Origin: Heterohyrax brucei
Taxonomy: Eukaryota > Chordata > Mammalia > Hyracoidea > Procaviidae
Assembly: GCA_028571685.1 (NCBI GenBank)
Contig: CM053141.1
Span: 131,530,833 to 131,594,832, forward strand
Direction: 5' to 3'
Length of the DNA stretch: 64,000 bases
A program made the translations under genes and the position numbers. Below the pieces are notes generated by a model. It was given only the letters and a program-made list of their open reading frames with translations, did not search any database and was not told where the DNA came from. Shown one piece after another: positions 22,101 through 34,105 of the stretch (position 1 is the first letter of the stretch; each line of letters starts with the position of its first letter).

Positions 22101-24547
22101 ACTTAGCAAATATTGTTTTTATTTATGAAATTTCAATAGAATATGTGTTTAAATATGTTCAGACATAATAAAATGCTTGGTAACTTACAGTTTAATAGTG
22201 TCAATAGTTAATACTAGAATAAATGATAACTTCATTCTAAATAATTGTCATATGTTTTTATGATCTATTCTTACTGCTTAAACTAATCATTTGTCTTCTG
22301 TTTTTTTCTTCTGACAGTTCCTTCAGGTTGGGAGGAATATCTTTAATTGGAGGCATGTCAGCTCATCTTTCTCACATCAGATTCCTCATGACTTCTTGAG
22401 GCCAGATCTAATTTTAAAGTTCCCGGAAATCTGACTATTTTAGAGAAGCAAATTTCTCAACTTTGGAGCACAACGATCCACTGATACAATCTGCGTAAAA
22501 TCATCTGCCTCTAGTCTGACATCAGTGAACAGAGCCAGGGTGGGGGGGGGGGGGCCTCAAAAAAGCCACAGCCTTAAATTCCTTCTCTCAGAAATTACCA
22601 AGAAGACAATATCAGTAGATAAAAAGAACTATACAAGCAAGCCAGCAGAGAAAAAGAAGCCAAACGAATCACCCATCTTATTTCACCATGGAAATAAATT
22701 AATTGAGCTAGAAAACTATAAATTGATGTATCACACGAGAAGGTGGAAAGATAGAGATAGGAAACATCTCTAGACAAAATTACTCAGAGTTTCAGAATGT
22801 ACAGAGAAAAAGAAAACCAAACAGTGGGACAGTGCAGCAACGACCACTTTTATGACAGGATGTTGCTGTTTGCAGAGAGAGAGGCATTTTGCCATCCTGT
22901 GTATACCCTCAAAGCCATAATGGAGTAACAGCATTGTCACCAATTGCTTGAAATGTTTCTGCATTCAATCCTTCACCCCACATTGGTTGAAAGAGGGGCC
23001 AAAGTCAGTTTTCACTGATTACTCCTCAATGCACTTCAAATATTTGCACTGTCACTTCCATTCAGGGTAATGATGTGTGGTATTATTTGCACAGAGTGTC
23101 CCATGAGTTTGAGACCACAACAAGCATTTTTTTTTTTTTGGCAGTAGTCTAAAAAATATTTAAGAAATTTCAAGATAATGATTTCTCTTTCTTCTATAAA
23201 AATCTGTTATCTAGTAAAAAATGGACTTGTCTCAGTTTAAGAAAAACAAACTACAGAATAATAACAAAGAGGCATCAGTGTGGTTGAAGGAATGAAAATG
23301 GGAACAAATGTTTTTTTAATGAAGATCATTTTATATCATTGACAAACAAAAAGTCAAATACGGTGAACTGTACTCTAAACATTTGTGTTGAACATCTATT
23401 TGTTCTCTTAATTAAAAAAAGATCATTTGTAATTTGTATTTGACATATAACAATTTTTATAGCCATTTATTTATGTTTCATGGGAAAATGTAACAAACAG
23501 CATTTTCAGTTTATTTTTCTAAATAAATGTGTTGTTTGTATTTTTTGTAGTTGCTTATTCAGCTTGCTATCCATTGCCTGAAAGATAATTTTCTTTTGAA
23601 TCACTGGTATGCTTTTGTCACATTAATTCAGAACTAGTAGAAGACTGAGATTGCAAATATTTTTGTAGTATAGAATTATGTTTTCTACTTGCTAAATCAT
23701 GAAGACAAATGCTATATATTTTTATCATAACTTTCTTGTCAAGGGTTATTTTCATACCACAGCTATACTAACTACCAGAAGTTAGATTTAATATGTGGGC
23801 ATCTCTGGAAAGAGAAATTTGGGTTGTGTCACTAAGAATTTTCTCTAAGATTTCTTCTTGGAAATCTACTCCAGAGGAAGGAGAAAATTAGATTAATAAT
23901 GTCAGCCAGTAAATCATACCTAAAGGGTCACTCTTCCCACTCAGAATTCTACTGAGAACTTCCATCTGTGCATACAAAAAATGAAAGAATTACATTGGGG
24001 CAAAACTGCAATTCATCCAACTCTTAGTCAGTAACAACTTACTGAGTCCTTATGGAGCTCCTTCATGGAGCTCATCAACCAGTCAGTATTTATAATTTTT
24101 GCTACCTACAATAGTTAGCGTGCAGTTTAAACAACTGTTTTCTTTAAATTACAGACTAGTAAGTAGGTCATTAGGTTTATTCCCAAGTTATGATCTGAAA
24201 CCAAATTGTCATACTCTCTACAATCTTTCTTGGTATTTAGAGTGTCCTGTAACATAATGAAGAAAATTAGTTTGTCACATGTAATTTGAACCCTTGAAAA
24301 TTAATACACTGTACATGAAAATAATCCAGTTAGGAATCGCGTTGCCAATCCCTGTGGGAGAATACTTATTAAGTGTGGATGACTGGACTCATTCAAATTC
24401 CTTTACAATCCACACTGATTGCTGCAAGCTATAAATTCTTTGAAAACGTAAATAGGAAAGCCAACTTTGTTCTGGGCATCTATCAGTGAGATATAGGAAG
24501 AACAAATGATAAAAAGTATCAACCTTCATCCTTCATTTTATGAATGT
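22101..24547. other. no gene; unidentified AT-rich sequence with a G13 run
   Basis: A mononucleotide run of 13 G lies at 22542-22554. A pyrimidine tract followed by 'ctgacag' near 22297-22318 resembles a splice acceptor, but no coding frame or donor supports an exon. No repeat family recognised elsewhere. Confidence 0.45.
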
Positions 24548-24690
24548 GCTTAGTGATACTTGTTGCTGTCCTATCAATTCCAACTCACAGGAAACACTGT
24601 TCAGCAGAGTAGAATTGCTCCACAGGGTTTCCAGGGAGAGGCTGGTGGATTCGAACACAGTCCAGACCACAGACACCACCAGGGCTCCTG
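24548..24690 (-). mobile_element. AfroSINE
   Basis: Plus strand reads the SINE backwards: 'caattccaactcacaggaaa', 'agagtagaattgctccacag', then the head 'caccaccagggctcctg'. It is followed head to tail by a second copy in the same orientation. Confidence 0.8.
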
Positions 24691-24699
24691 TCAGTGATA

Positions 24700-24868
24700 C
24701 AGAACCCAAACCAAACCTACTGTTGTCGAGTGGGTCTGACTCATAGCAACCCTAGAGGTCAGAGGAGAAGAGCAATAGTTTCCAAGGAGCACCTGGCAGA
24801 TTTGAACTGCTGAGCTTTTAGTTAGCAAACACAGCACTTATCCCATCATGCCACCAGGGTTTCCCATC
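24700..24868 (-). mobile_element. AfroSINE with 9-bp TSD
   Basis: Complete short-form SINE flanked by exact 'tcagtgata' at 24691-24699 and 24869-24877. It landed at the 5' (head) end of the neighbouring SINE. Confidence 0.9.
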
Positions 24869-25162
24869 TCAGTGATAGGCAGCACTGTATCTAATGTAAA
24901 CTGTGGGAGTGCCTTAAAGGTTTTGCAAAAATGTGCATTAGAGTGAGACTGGGAATATGTAGACCCCCAAAAGGTCTATTTTTTTCCCCTTGAATTTAGG
25001 TTTTATTTTTTCCTCTTAAATCTGGACTATATTTATTGTTCAAGTTATTTCTCTTTTCTGGTACTTTCTTCAAATATTAGACTTTGTCTTTGCTAGTTTC
25101 ATAATTTTGTATTTCTTCTACAAACTCTATTAATAATCTTTGGCTCCAATTGAGAACTAGAG

Positions 25163-25350
25163 AGCCTCAAGCAATACTTGGGGCATTGGTGCACAAGTGG
25201 TTAACTGCTTGGTTGCTTTTTATAGGTCAGCAGTTTGAGTTCACCAGCTGCTCCTTGGAAACTGTACGGGGTAGTTCTACACTGTCCTGCAGTTGCTATG
25301 AGACCGGAATTGACTTGAGGGCAACGGGTTTGATTTTTTGGTTTTAATTA
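25163..25350 (+). mobile_element. AfroSINE, short form
   Basis: Contains 'ggtgcacaagtggttaactg', 'ggtcagcagtttgagttcac' and 'gctccttggaaactgtacgg', then tail 'ggaattgacttgagggcaac' and a T-rich end. Confidence 0.85.
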
Positions 25351-25351
25351 A

Positions 25352-25568
25352 TACTTAGGATTCCCTTGCTGGTGCAAAAGATTAAGTGCTTGACTACTAT
25401 TGGAAAAATTGGTGGTTCAAACCTACCCAGAGGCACCTTGGAAGAAAGGCCTGGAGATCAGCTTCTGAAAGGTTACAGCCTTGAAGACTATATAGAGCAA
25501 AGTTCTACCCTGCACACATGAGGTCATCAGGAGTTGGAATTGACTCAAAGGTAACCAACAACAAGAAG
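25352..25568 (+). mobile_element. AfroSINE, long form
   Basis: Diagnostic long-form segment 'ggcctggagatcagcttctg' and 'ttacagccttgaag' between head and tail. It ends 'ggtaaccaacaacaag', an RTE-like 3' terminus, consistent with this SINE using RTE machinery. Confidence 0.8.
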
Positions 25569-25669
25569 TAATACAGACTCTTCAAATGGAAAATGTTAAT
25601 ATAGTTATCTACAAACTGTGACCTTTGCAACTCTCTCCATGCTGCCTTCACTTCTCACAATTATCAGAT

Positions 25670-26019
25670 GTAAAAGTCTTATTTACTGAGTGTCCACTGA
25701 GGAGCAAAAACTGTGCTGAGCACTAGGAAGAAAAAAGTGAGTTTACAAAAAAGAAGACACAGATCTTATTTTAACAGAGTTAAAAATCTTATATGAAATG
25801 AATACGTTAACTATGTAATTATACTAAATTAACAAAAATATACAAGTTTGATTAGTGCTATGCAGAATGGTATATGGTACATAGAGACCGTATATCAGCT
25901 CTAACCCGATAGAGTAGATAAACTTTGAGCTGAGATCTAAGGGATGACTAGATTATTAGGTGACTAGGTAAACAGCATCAGGTAAGGTAGATAACAGCAT
26001 CAGGTAAGGAGGGTAACAG
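25670..26019 (+). mobile_element. L2-like LINE relic, left part
   Basis: The text 'ctgtgctgagcactaggaag' and 'gagctgagatctaagggatg' resembles the 3' part of L2. The relic is split by the RTE at 26031-29169 and seems to resume at 29181. Very diverged, so assignment is tentative. Confidence 0.5.
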
Positions 26020-26030
26020 CATCAGGTAAA
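25971..26030 (+). repeat. 22-bp minisatellite, third unit split by RTE
   Basis: Units at 25971-25992 and 25993-26014 share 'aacagcatcaggtaagg'. The third begins at 26015 and is cut by the RTE after 'catcaggtaaa'. Removing the RTE and one TSD copy leaves a full third 22-bp unit that continues at 29181. Confidence 0.85.
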
Positions 26031-29000
26031 GAGAGAGTGAGCAGGCCCCACTTGTCTGTCCGTGGAGGCTTGCTTGCTGCTGTGACGCAGGAAGCTATGC
26101 CACTGGTATTTAGGTACCAGCAGGGTCAACCACGGTAGATAAGTTTCAGCTGGGCTTCCAGACTAAGACAAGGAAGAAGGACCCGGTAGTCTACTTCTGA
26201 AAGGAATTAGCCAGGGAAAACTTTATGAATAGCAGCAGAACATTGTCAGATACAGTGCTGGAAAGCGAGCCTCCCAGGTTGGAAGGCACTGGGAAGATGA
26301 CTGGGGAAGAGTTGCCTCCTCAAAGTGGAGTCAATCTTAATGACATCGATGGAGCAAGGCCTCCTTCACTGATGTGGCATGGCCCCAAATGAGAAGAAAT
26401 ACCTGCAAACATCCATTAATAATCAGAACACAGAATGTACGAAGTATGAATCTAGGAAAACTGGGAATTGTCAAAAGTAAAATGGAATGCATAAACACTG
26501 ACATCCTAGGCATTAATGAGCTGAAATGGACCGGTTTTGGCCATTTTGAATCTGACAGTCACATGATCTACTATGCTGGGAAGAAAACTTGAGAAGGAAT
26601 GGTGTTGCATTCATCATCAAAAAGAACATTTCAAGATCTGTCCTGAAGTACAATGCTGTCAATGATAGGATAATATCCATATGCCTACAAGGACAGTCAG
26701 TTAATATGACTATTATTCAAATTTATGCACCAATCACTAAGGCAAAAGGTGAAGAGGTTGAAGATTTTTACCAGCTTCTGCAGTGTGAAATTGACTGAAC
26801 ACGCAATCAGGATGCATTGATAATTACTGGTGACTGGAATGCAAAAGTTGAAAATAAAGAAAAAGGATTGGTAATTGGAAAATATGGCCTCAGTGATAGA
26901 AGTAATGCCAGAAACCGTATGATAGAATTTTGCAAGACTAACGACTTTTACATTGCAAATACATTTTTTAACCAACACAAATGGTGACTGTATGTATGGA
27001 TCTCATCAGATGGCATACTCAGGAATCAAATTGACTCCATCTGTGGAACAAGGTGATGGAAAAGCTCAACATCAGCAGTCTGAACAAGACCAGGTGCTGA
27101 TGGTGGCACAGATCATCAAATGCTCATATGCAAACTCAAACTGAAACTTTAGAAAATTAGAAGAAGTCCATGAAAGCCAAAGCATGACCTTGAGAATATC
27201 CTTCCTGAGTTTAAAGACCATCTCAGGACCAGATTTGATGTGTTGATTGCTAATGACCAAAGACCTGAAGAATTATGGAATGACATCAAAGATGTCATGA
27301 ATGAAGAGAGCAAGAGGTCATTAAAAACCAGGAGAGAAAGAAAAGACCAAATTGGATGTCAAAGAAAATCTTGAAACTTTCTCTTGAAAGTCGAGCAGCT
27401 AAAGGAAAGGGAAGGAATGGCAAAGTAAAAGACCTAAACAGAAAATTCCAGAGAGCAGCTCAAGGAGACAAAGTATTATAATGATGTGTGTAAAGAGCTG
27501 AAAGTGGAAAACCAGAAGGGAAGAACACATTCTGCATTTCTCAAGCTGAAAGAACTGAAGAAAAATTCAAGCCTTGAGTTGCAATAGTGAAGGAGTCTAC
27601 AGGGAAACTATTAAACAACTCAGAGAGCATCAAAGGAAGACAGAAGGAGGCTGAATACACAGTCATTATACCAGAAAGAACTAGTCAGTGTTCAGCCATT
27701 TGAACAGGTAGCATATGATCAGGAATCAGTGGTACTGAAGGAAAAAGTCAAAGCTGCATTGAAGGCACTGGTGAAAAACAAGGCTCCTGGAATCAACAGA
27801 AAATCAATTGAGATATTTCAACAAACAGATGCAGTGTTGGAAGTACTCATCTATGCCAAGAAATTTGGAGGACAGCTACCTGGCCAACTGACTGGAAGAG
27901 ATCCATATTTTGCCCATTCCAAAGAAAGGTGATCCAACTGAGTGTGGAAATTACCAAACAATATCATTGATATCACATGCAAGTAAAATTCTGCTCAAGA
28001 TCATTCAAAAGTGATTACAACAATACATTGACAAGGAACTACTAGAAATTCAAGCTGGACGTGGAACCAGGGATATCATCACTGATGTCAGATGGATCTT
28101 CACTGAATGCAAAGAATACCAGCAAAATATTTACTTGTGTTTCATCGACTATGCAACAAAAACATTCAACTGTGTGGATCATACTAAACTATGGCTAATG
28201 TTGCAAAGAATGGGAATTCCAGAACACCTAATCGTGCTCTTAAGGAATCTATATAGGGACCAAGGGACAGTCATGCGAACAGAACAAGGGGACACCGCAC
28301 GGTTTAAAGTCAGGAGAGGCTTGTATCCTTTCACCATACCTTTTAAATCTGTATGCCTAGCAAATAATCCAAGAAGCTGGATTATACAAAGAATGAGGCA
28401 TCAGGATTGGAGGATGACTCATTAACAACCTGCATTATGCAGACGACACCACCTTACTTGCTGGAAATGAAGAAGGTTTGAGGCATTTACTGATGAAGAT
28501 CAAGGAACACAACCTTCAATAAACAAAAGTCCTCACAATTGGACCGGTAAGTAACACTGTCACAAATGGAGAAAGGACTGAAGTTGTCAAGGATTTCATT
28601 TTACTTGGGTCCACAATCAATGCCCTTGGAAGCAGCAGTCAAGAAATCACAAGACATTGCACTGGGAAAATCTATTGCAAAGGACCTCTTGGAAGTATTC
28701 AAAAGTCACCTTGAAGACTGAAACACACCTGACCCAAGCCATGGTATTTTCAGTCACATCATATGCTTGCGAAAGCTGGACAGTGAACAAAGAAGACAGC
28801 AGAATTGATGCCTTTGGATTGTGGTGTTAGAGAAGAATGTTGAATGGACTATGGGCCACCGAAAGAACCAACAGATCCGTTCTGAAAGAAGTACAAACAG
28901 AGTGCTCTTTGGAAGCAAAGATGGCAAGACTGCATTTTACATACTTTGGACTTGTTGTCAGGAAAGATCAGTGTCTGGAGAAGGACATCATGCTTGGAAC

Positions 29001-29169
29001 AGCGGAGAGTCAGTGAAAAAGAAGATCTTACACAAGATGGATCGACACAGAGACCACAATCATGGGCTTAAGCATAAAAACAACTGCAGACATGGTGGGA
29101 GACTGGGTAGTGTTTTGTTCTGTTGTTCATGGGGTCTCTATGAGTCACAATCAAGTTGATGGTACCTAA
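26031..29169 (+). mobile_element. near full-length RTE-clade LINE, inactive, 11-bp TSD
   Basis: A ~3.14-kb LINE, the usual RTE/BovB size, flanked by exact 'catcaggtaaa' at 26020-26030 and 29170-29180. It has a ~340-bp 5'UTR, an endonuclease-RT coding region (now broken) and a short 3' end 'gatggtacctaa'. It is the most complete of several RTE copies in the window (0.4, 5.5, 20.9, 32.4 and 45.0 kb). The SINEs end in a similar 'ggcaacaac' tail, which supports RTE as their retrotransposition partner; that partnership is an inference. Confidence 0.92.
26374..28800 (+). pseudogene. RTE endonuclease / reverse transcriptase ORF, frameshifted
   Basis: The APE-type endonuclease begins with 'RTQNVRSMN' and shows 'LGINELKWTG' (catalytic E) in the frame 26374-26592. 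It continues as 'NGVAFIIKKN' and 'IIQIYAP' in 26589-26798, then 'TGDWNAKV' (~26830). The RT domain shows 'CFIDYATKTFNCVDH' (motif A, 28135 on) and 'QRMGIPEHL'; motif C is Y-A-D-D, encoded at 28436-28447. Frameshifts or stops at ~26590, ~26798, ~26980, ~27150 and in the RT separate these frames, so no active protein is made. Start chosen at the ATG at 26374 because the endonuclease follows within 20 codons. Confidence 0.9.
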
Positions 29170-29180
29170 CATCAGGTAAA

Positions 29181-29384
29181 CAGGGCAAAATTACATGTAA
29201 GCAGTGCAGAGGAGAAAGAATACAGGGTGTTGGAAAACAAGCACAAAGACCAATGTGAGTAATACAAAGAGAATACAGAGGGTATTTCAGAGAAAACTAA
29301 TGAAAAGAAAGCCAGGCCTAGCTAATCTACAGCCTAGATAAAGACAGAAAACAAAACAGCCATGGAGAATAAAAACAATAACTG
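29181..29384 (+). mobile_element. L2-like LINE relic, right part
   Basis: Continues the L2-like sequence interrupted by the RTE ('gtaagcagtgcagaggagaa', 'cagggtgttgg'). Weak resemblance only. Confidence 0.35.
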
Positions 29385-29562
29385 TATACAAACCAAAAAC
29401 CTCCCAAACCCCCTGCTGTCAGTCAATTCTGATGCCTAGTGGAAATACAGTACAGAATAGAACTGCTCCATAGAGTTTCCAAGGAGTGCCTGGTGGATTT
29501 GAACAGCTAACCTTTTGATTAGCAGCTGTAGCACTTAACTCACTATGCTAGCAGGGTTCCTA
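29385..29562 (-). mobile_element. AfroSINE, short form
   Basis: Plus strand shows the inverted tail ('aaaaacctcccaaaccccct'), 'aactgctccatagagtttcc' and the head 'ctatgctagcagggttcc'. Confidence 0.85.
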
Positions 29563-30759
29563 AATATATATGAGAACTGTTAATTACTATTAATAGTTTT
29601 TTATTACTCTAGACAGAACAGCAAGTCTATTTGGTATACAAACACTGGGATCAGGCTTGTCATCACCTGCCACCAGCCCCCACTTAGGCAAAGGAATTAC
29701 TTGCATACCCAAAACAAATTAATGTAGAAAGTTATTTATATAACTGAGTTTACACTCAGTCAGATATATTTTTAACCCAAATGAGTTAAGAAAAATTTGA
29801 CTGAATATAATCGTAAGAAAAAGGAATCAAAATGAATATTGAAAACAGTTAAATTCCAACTAAAAAAGAACAGCACTAGGAGCATTTTTATTTATATAAG
29901 GTTTAAGGCTCAATGATGATATAAAAATGCTTTCAATAGGCCTTGGTAAATTTTTAAAAAGGGGAGCAACTACAGACAAACAAACAAAAAACCCACAGAA
30001 AATATATTAAAACCAATATATGCTAAACTAAGCTTGCCTGTATGTTGACAAAATCCTGGAATAAGAGACTACTTGATAGAGGCATAGAACTACACAAAAT
30101 TCCCAAGGATCCAGCCTCTTTCCAAACCTCTGCTCTGAAATCCTTAGAGTATGACCCTTATCCTCATGGTCCAAAACACTTGCTAGAAATCTAGCCACCG
30201 CACGACAGTGACAGGCAGCAGAATGAGGAGAGACCTCAATTCCTCCCTGTTAGTGAAACTGACCGAAAAATATCACACAATATTTATCATTGTTCAACCC
30301 GGCCACATCAGCTTAAAAAATGTAGTCCTCTGGCTGGGCATGTTGCCATGGTGAGCAAATTTGTGGTTCTGACACTAAAGAGGCTAGGGAGGATTGTTGA
30401 CGTTATGTACAACTACCTGATTCCGACATAGAACTTTAAAAAATGTAGCACTAATTCACTATGTCCTGGGGTGAGCACTGGGGATTTTGGAATTATATTA
30501 TACGCAAACAGAGGAAATAAAAGTTTCAACTCATATGTTAAGAGTAAAATAACACAGTAGTCATGTCACGTACACAGTCAATGTAGATTCCACTATGTTC
30601 ATACCTATTTCTCTGAGCATACACTCAAGACTGGTGACAAGACAGAAAACCTCTATCGATCTCCTGTTGTGAACATCTCATTATACCAACTGTAAGTCTA
30701 GTTTTGGGAGGCCATGGGTATTTTATAAGTCCCTGAGTGTCATAAACAGTTTGCTCTTG
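29563..30759. other. no gene; unidentified sequence
   Basis: No domain-bearing frame. Around 30030-30230 the base composition and 'cttatcctcatggtcc' recall an ancient interspersed repeat, but I cannot name it. Confidence 0.4.
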
Positions 30760-30945
30760 ACTCATGACCTAAAGCTTGGTGATTTATACCCATCCTGTGG
30801 CACTGTGCAAGGGAAGCCTGCTGTCTGCTGTTATAAAGATGGTAGCCAAGCAAAGCCTAGGGGACAGGCCTAACTTGTAACACTTCAGGTCACCGTGAGT
30901 CAAAATCAATAGCAATGAGTTTCTTTTGGGTTTGATGCATTTCAC
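30760..30945 (+). mobile_element. AfroSINE, long form, diverged
   Basis: Recognised mainly by the 3' half 'ggtcaccgtgagtcaaaatc', 'agcaatgag' and a GT-rich end. The 5' half is heavily diverged. Confidence 0.55.
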
Positions 30946-32424
30946 AGAAAACACAAGAGATTTTTCAAGGGAAATCTTGACTTTGAGAGTCTTACACTCC
31001 CATCGTTGTAATACTCTAATGTATTGATAAATAGCGTTTATCTAAAATCTGTATGTGCAAACTTTATTTAGGTATCAAAACCAACAGCAAATTTGTCAAT
31101 TTTTTTTGCAAAAACAGTTTCTTTGAATTGTATGACATTTTTGTATTCAACAGATAGTGACATACGTGGTCCCATTTTATCCTGGCTCCATAAAGCATTC
31201 CCACATTTTTTTTTGGTTTGGACAAAGCTAAAGGGGTATTGCTTATTAGGGATAGGCACAAAATCCAGTTTTTCACAAAGTTTTGATGAAAGAAACCAAT
31301 GTCTACATAAAATCAAAAAGAAAACACATAAGCGAAGATATTTATGAATTTCTACAGAAAATGTAGGCCTCACAATATGTGTATTTGCCAGCAGGCAGAT
31401 TACACATTAAGCAAAGTACTGCTTACAGTGATCTGTCTTTGTCAGGGACTGAAAGTTTGAAAGGAGGTTTTGATTCTGCAGGCAAGTGCTGTGCATTTGG
31501 GAGACAGACACACGACAACCACCCCTAGAAAAAGAATCTTTGACGTGGCGAAGAAAATGTGAAGTTGTTCACTACAGATGATCTGGTAAGGAAGGCAAGT
31601 ATGTGTTTGTTTACATGAGATTTAAATGTGAAAATAGTGTACAGTATATGGCAAGCTGCGTGAGCCTTGATAAAGTGCAATCTGCAGTCTTCAAGACATT
31701 GTAGCTATTTTAACCACATAATAAAGCTAAACCGTGAATGGCTGATTTATTCAACCACTATGAGGAAAATTAGGTTTAGCATGGGAACATATGCTCTACA
31801 AGCTCCCTTCAAGTTCTCTAGGGATATTACATAATAAATTTGGAAAGTATCTAAATATTTCAAAGACATTTTTAATTGTTATGCTATCAATGTGCAGATG
31901 GAATTTGTAATTTGCTAAACTGCTACATATATTTTCTGAATACTTTCTATGCTTCAGTATTTGAAAACAAAATACACAGTAAAATTAGTTTTTATGCAAC
32001 ATGGAAATGAGGCTGCCAATGTGAATAATTTTTTGTACATTAACAGCAATTTCTTTGGAGGATTAGCAAGAAGAAAGCATATAATATTTTACCATAATCC
32101 AAAGAAATGTCCTAACACTTTAACTTAAGATACTTAGAAATAAAGGAAAAGAAGCTTAGGCATGAAGAGAAAGAGGTATACAGCTTCTTACATTATTCTA
32201 ATTCAAGTTTTTGACTTCATCTTTGAAATGTATGTTTTTATTTTCATAGAAAAAAGAAATGTAAGATGAGGTTTCCCATTTACCATCATTTACCACCTCC
32301 TCCTCTTTTCATATACATAAAACCAACCTTTGGTTTAGCATTTGAGCACTTAATCACTGTGACTCAAGGGCTGCTATGTATGTTTGTGTAAATACATACT
32401 GATGTATGTCTGTATATATTGTTA
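30946..32424. other. no gene; unidentified sequence
   Basis: Two overlapping minus-strand frames (31064-31276 and 31068-31373) and one plus-strand frame (31093-31347) cover the same bases without recognisable domains. No splice-site context or repeat family was identified. Confidence 0.45.
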
Positions 32425-32729
32425 TGGTTAGTTAGGTGCCATAGAGTTGGTTCCAACTCATGGTGATCCTGTGTACAACAGAATAAAACACTGCCCAGTC
32501 CTGCACTGTTCTCCCAGTCATTGCTAAGCTTGAGCACATCATTGCAGCCACTATGGCAGTGTATCTTGTTGAGGGTCTCCTTCTTTTTTGCTGACTCTCT
32601 ACCTTACCAAGGATAATGTCCTTCTTCAGCGACTGATGCTTTCTGAAAACATGTCCAAAATATGTAAGATGTAGTCTCTCTCTCCTTGCTTCTTACGTCT
32701 AAGGACCATTCTAGCTTTACTTCTTCTAA
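32425..32729 (-). mobile_element. RTE LINE 3' fragment
   Basis: Plus strand 'ggttagttaggtgccataga', 'ccaactcatggtgatcctgt' and 'acatgtccaaaatatgtaag' is the reverse complement of the RTE 3' region, parallel to the copy at 45.0 kb. Its broken end abuts a TG/TA-rich microsatellite. Confidence 0.75.
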
Positions 32730-32800
32730 GACACGTGTGTGTGTGTATGCATGTGTATATATACATGTATACGTATATCTATATATATGCTTATATAGTC
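32730..32800. repeat. TG/TA-rich microsatellite
   Basis: Imperfect alternating purine-pyrimidine tract starting 'acacgtgtgtgtgtgtatgc' and continuing through TATA-rich repeats. Confidence 0.85.
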
Positions 32801-34101
32801 CATCTATTTGTTCTCATTCATTGATACTTGTATCGTAAAAGGGGGTTGCCATAAGTCAGAATTGACAGAAACTAACATTGACAACAGCATATCATGGTAT
32901 GTCTGTGTCAAAATTTACTTACCTAAATCTCATTTACAGGGTATTGAGGTTATTTGTTTCTTACAGTCAATATTACAGGGAGTACCTGTGTGTTTGTTTC
33001 CTTGGGGTGTATACAGGAATTCCTCCAGGGTGCAAACTGAGATCATGTTTTTCCCTTTGTTTGAGCGGTTAGAAATACCACACTCTACATCTTTTTAAAC
33101 CTTGTTATTGTTGTTTGGTAATTATGGTGGTGGTGTGTGAAAAGTCTCTTTTTCATCTAAGGAGATTCTACTTAGTTAATAGGAAAATGAAACTAAGAAG
33201 GGAGTAAAACCTAGATTTGGAAGGTAATAGGAGATTTTATCAGAGTATTGCCACTTGGTACAGTAATTATCATTATTCAAATCATGTAAGCATTAGTTTA
33301 GGAAATATGAGGGAAAGGAGTTACATTTCAAAAAGCAAAACATGTACCTTAATTATGGGCAACTAATGTTTATTAAATGGTACTTACTGTCCGGTTTCAG
33401 TGAATATTAAAGGGTTGTTTTAAAAGATGCCATTAAAACTGTCTTTGTCTGGAATGAAATCATGTTTTTCAGAGAAAACAATTACTCTGAAATATCATAA
33501 AATGCATGAGGTGTTCTCCTATGTGACAATTTATGCTTGCTGGGTTTCAGTCCCAGAATTGCTCTCTTTAGAAATCTTCATTATTTTCAATAGGAGAATG
33601 TCCAGAGTGACTAATGTAGAACAAATAAAAATGACCACAGAGGTCCCAACACCTCTTTTAAAGGAAAAAATATACATCAGTCTGAATTTCAAATGTTTGT
33701 ACCTTTAAAATGTTAATAGTCTCTCTTTAATACCTGTAGGTATTAAAATTATATTATTGTGAACAACTAACAGACAGCTAGTAGAACAAAACCATCTAAT
33801 TTTACTAATTTTACTACAACAAATAAAAATAAAATTCTAAACTTTTCCTTCTATGCAGAAGGCAGTCCAGAGGAGACAAAGATACCTACAGAGACTGACA
33901 TGGCCCTTCCTTAGACTTCGAAAATCTATGTTCTTCAGCAAGTATGATATAAACTGGACATTCAAATACTTTGTTGAGTATAATTATGCAGTTTTACTGA
34001 GCAAATAGATGCAGTAGAGTGAAAAGCAAAAAAGAAAGAGGAAGAAAAATTCACTTTCAAGATCTGAGGAGGACCCTCCTTTGTTGTGAGAAACACTTAA
34101 G
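32801..34101. other. no gene; unidentified sequence
   Basis: A possible RTE or SINE 3' scrap ('ccataagtcagaattgacag') lies at about 32845-32885. The remainder is AT-rich and unrecognised, up to the provirus. Confidence 0.4.
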
Positions 34102-34105
34102 GATT

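Noticed and set aside
22297-22500. Pyrimidine tract plus 'ctgacag', resembling a splice acceptor before a possible exon
   Set aside because: No sustained coding frame, donor site or neighbouring exon supports it. Such motifs are common by chance.
31064-31373. Three overlapping open frames on both strands
   Set aside because: Mutually exclusive frames without domains and biased only by AT-rich composition.
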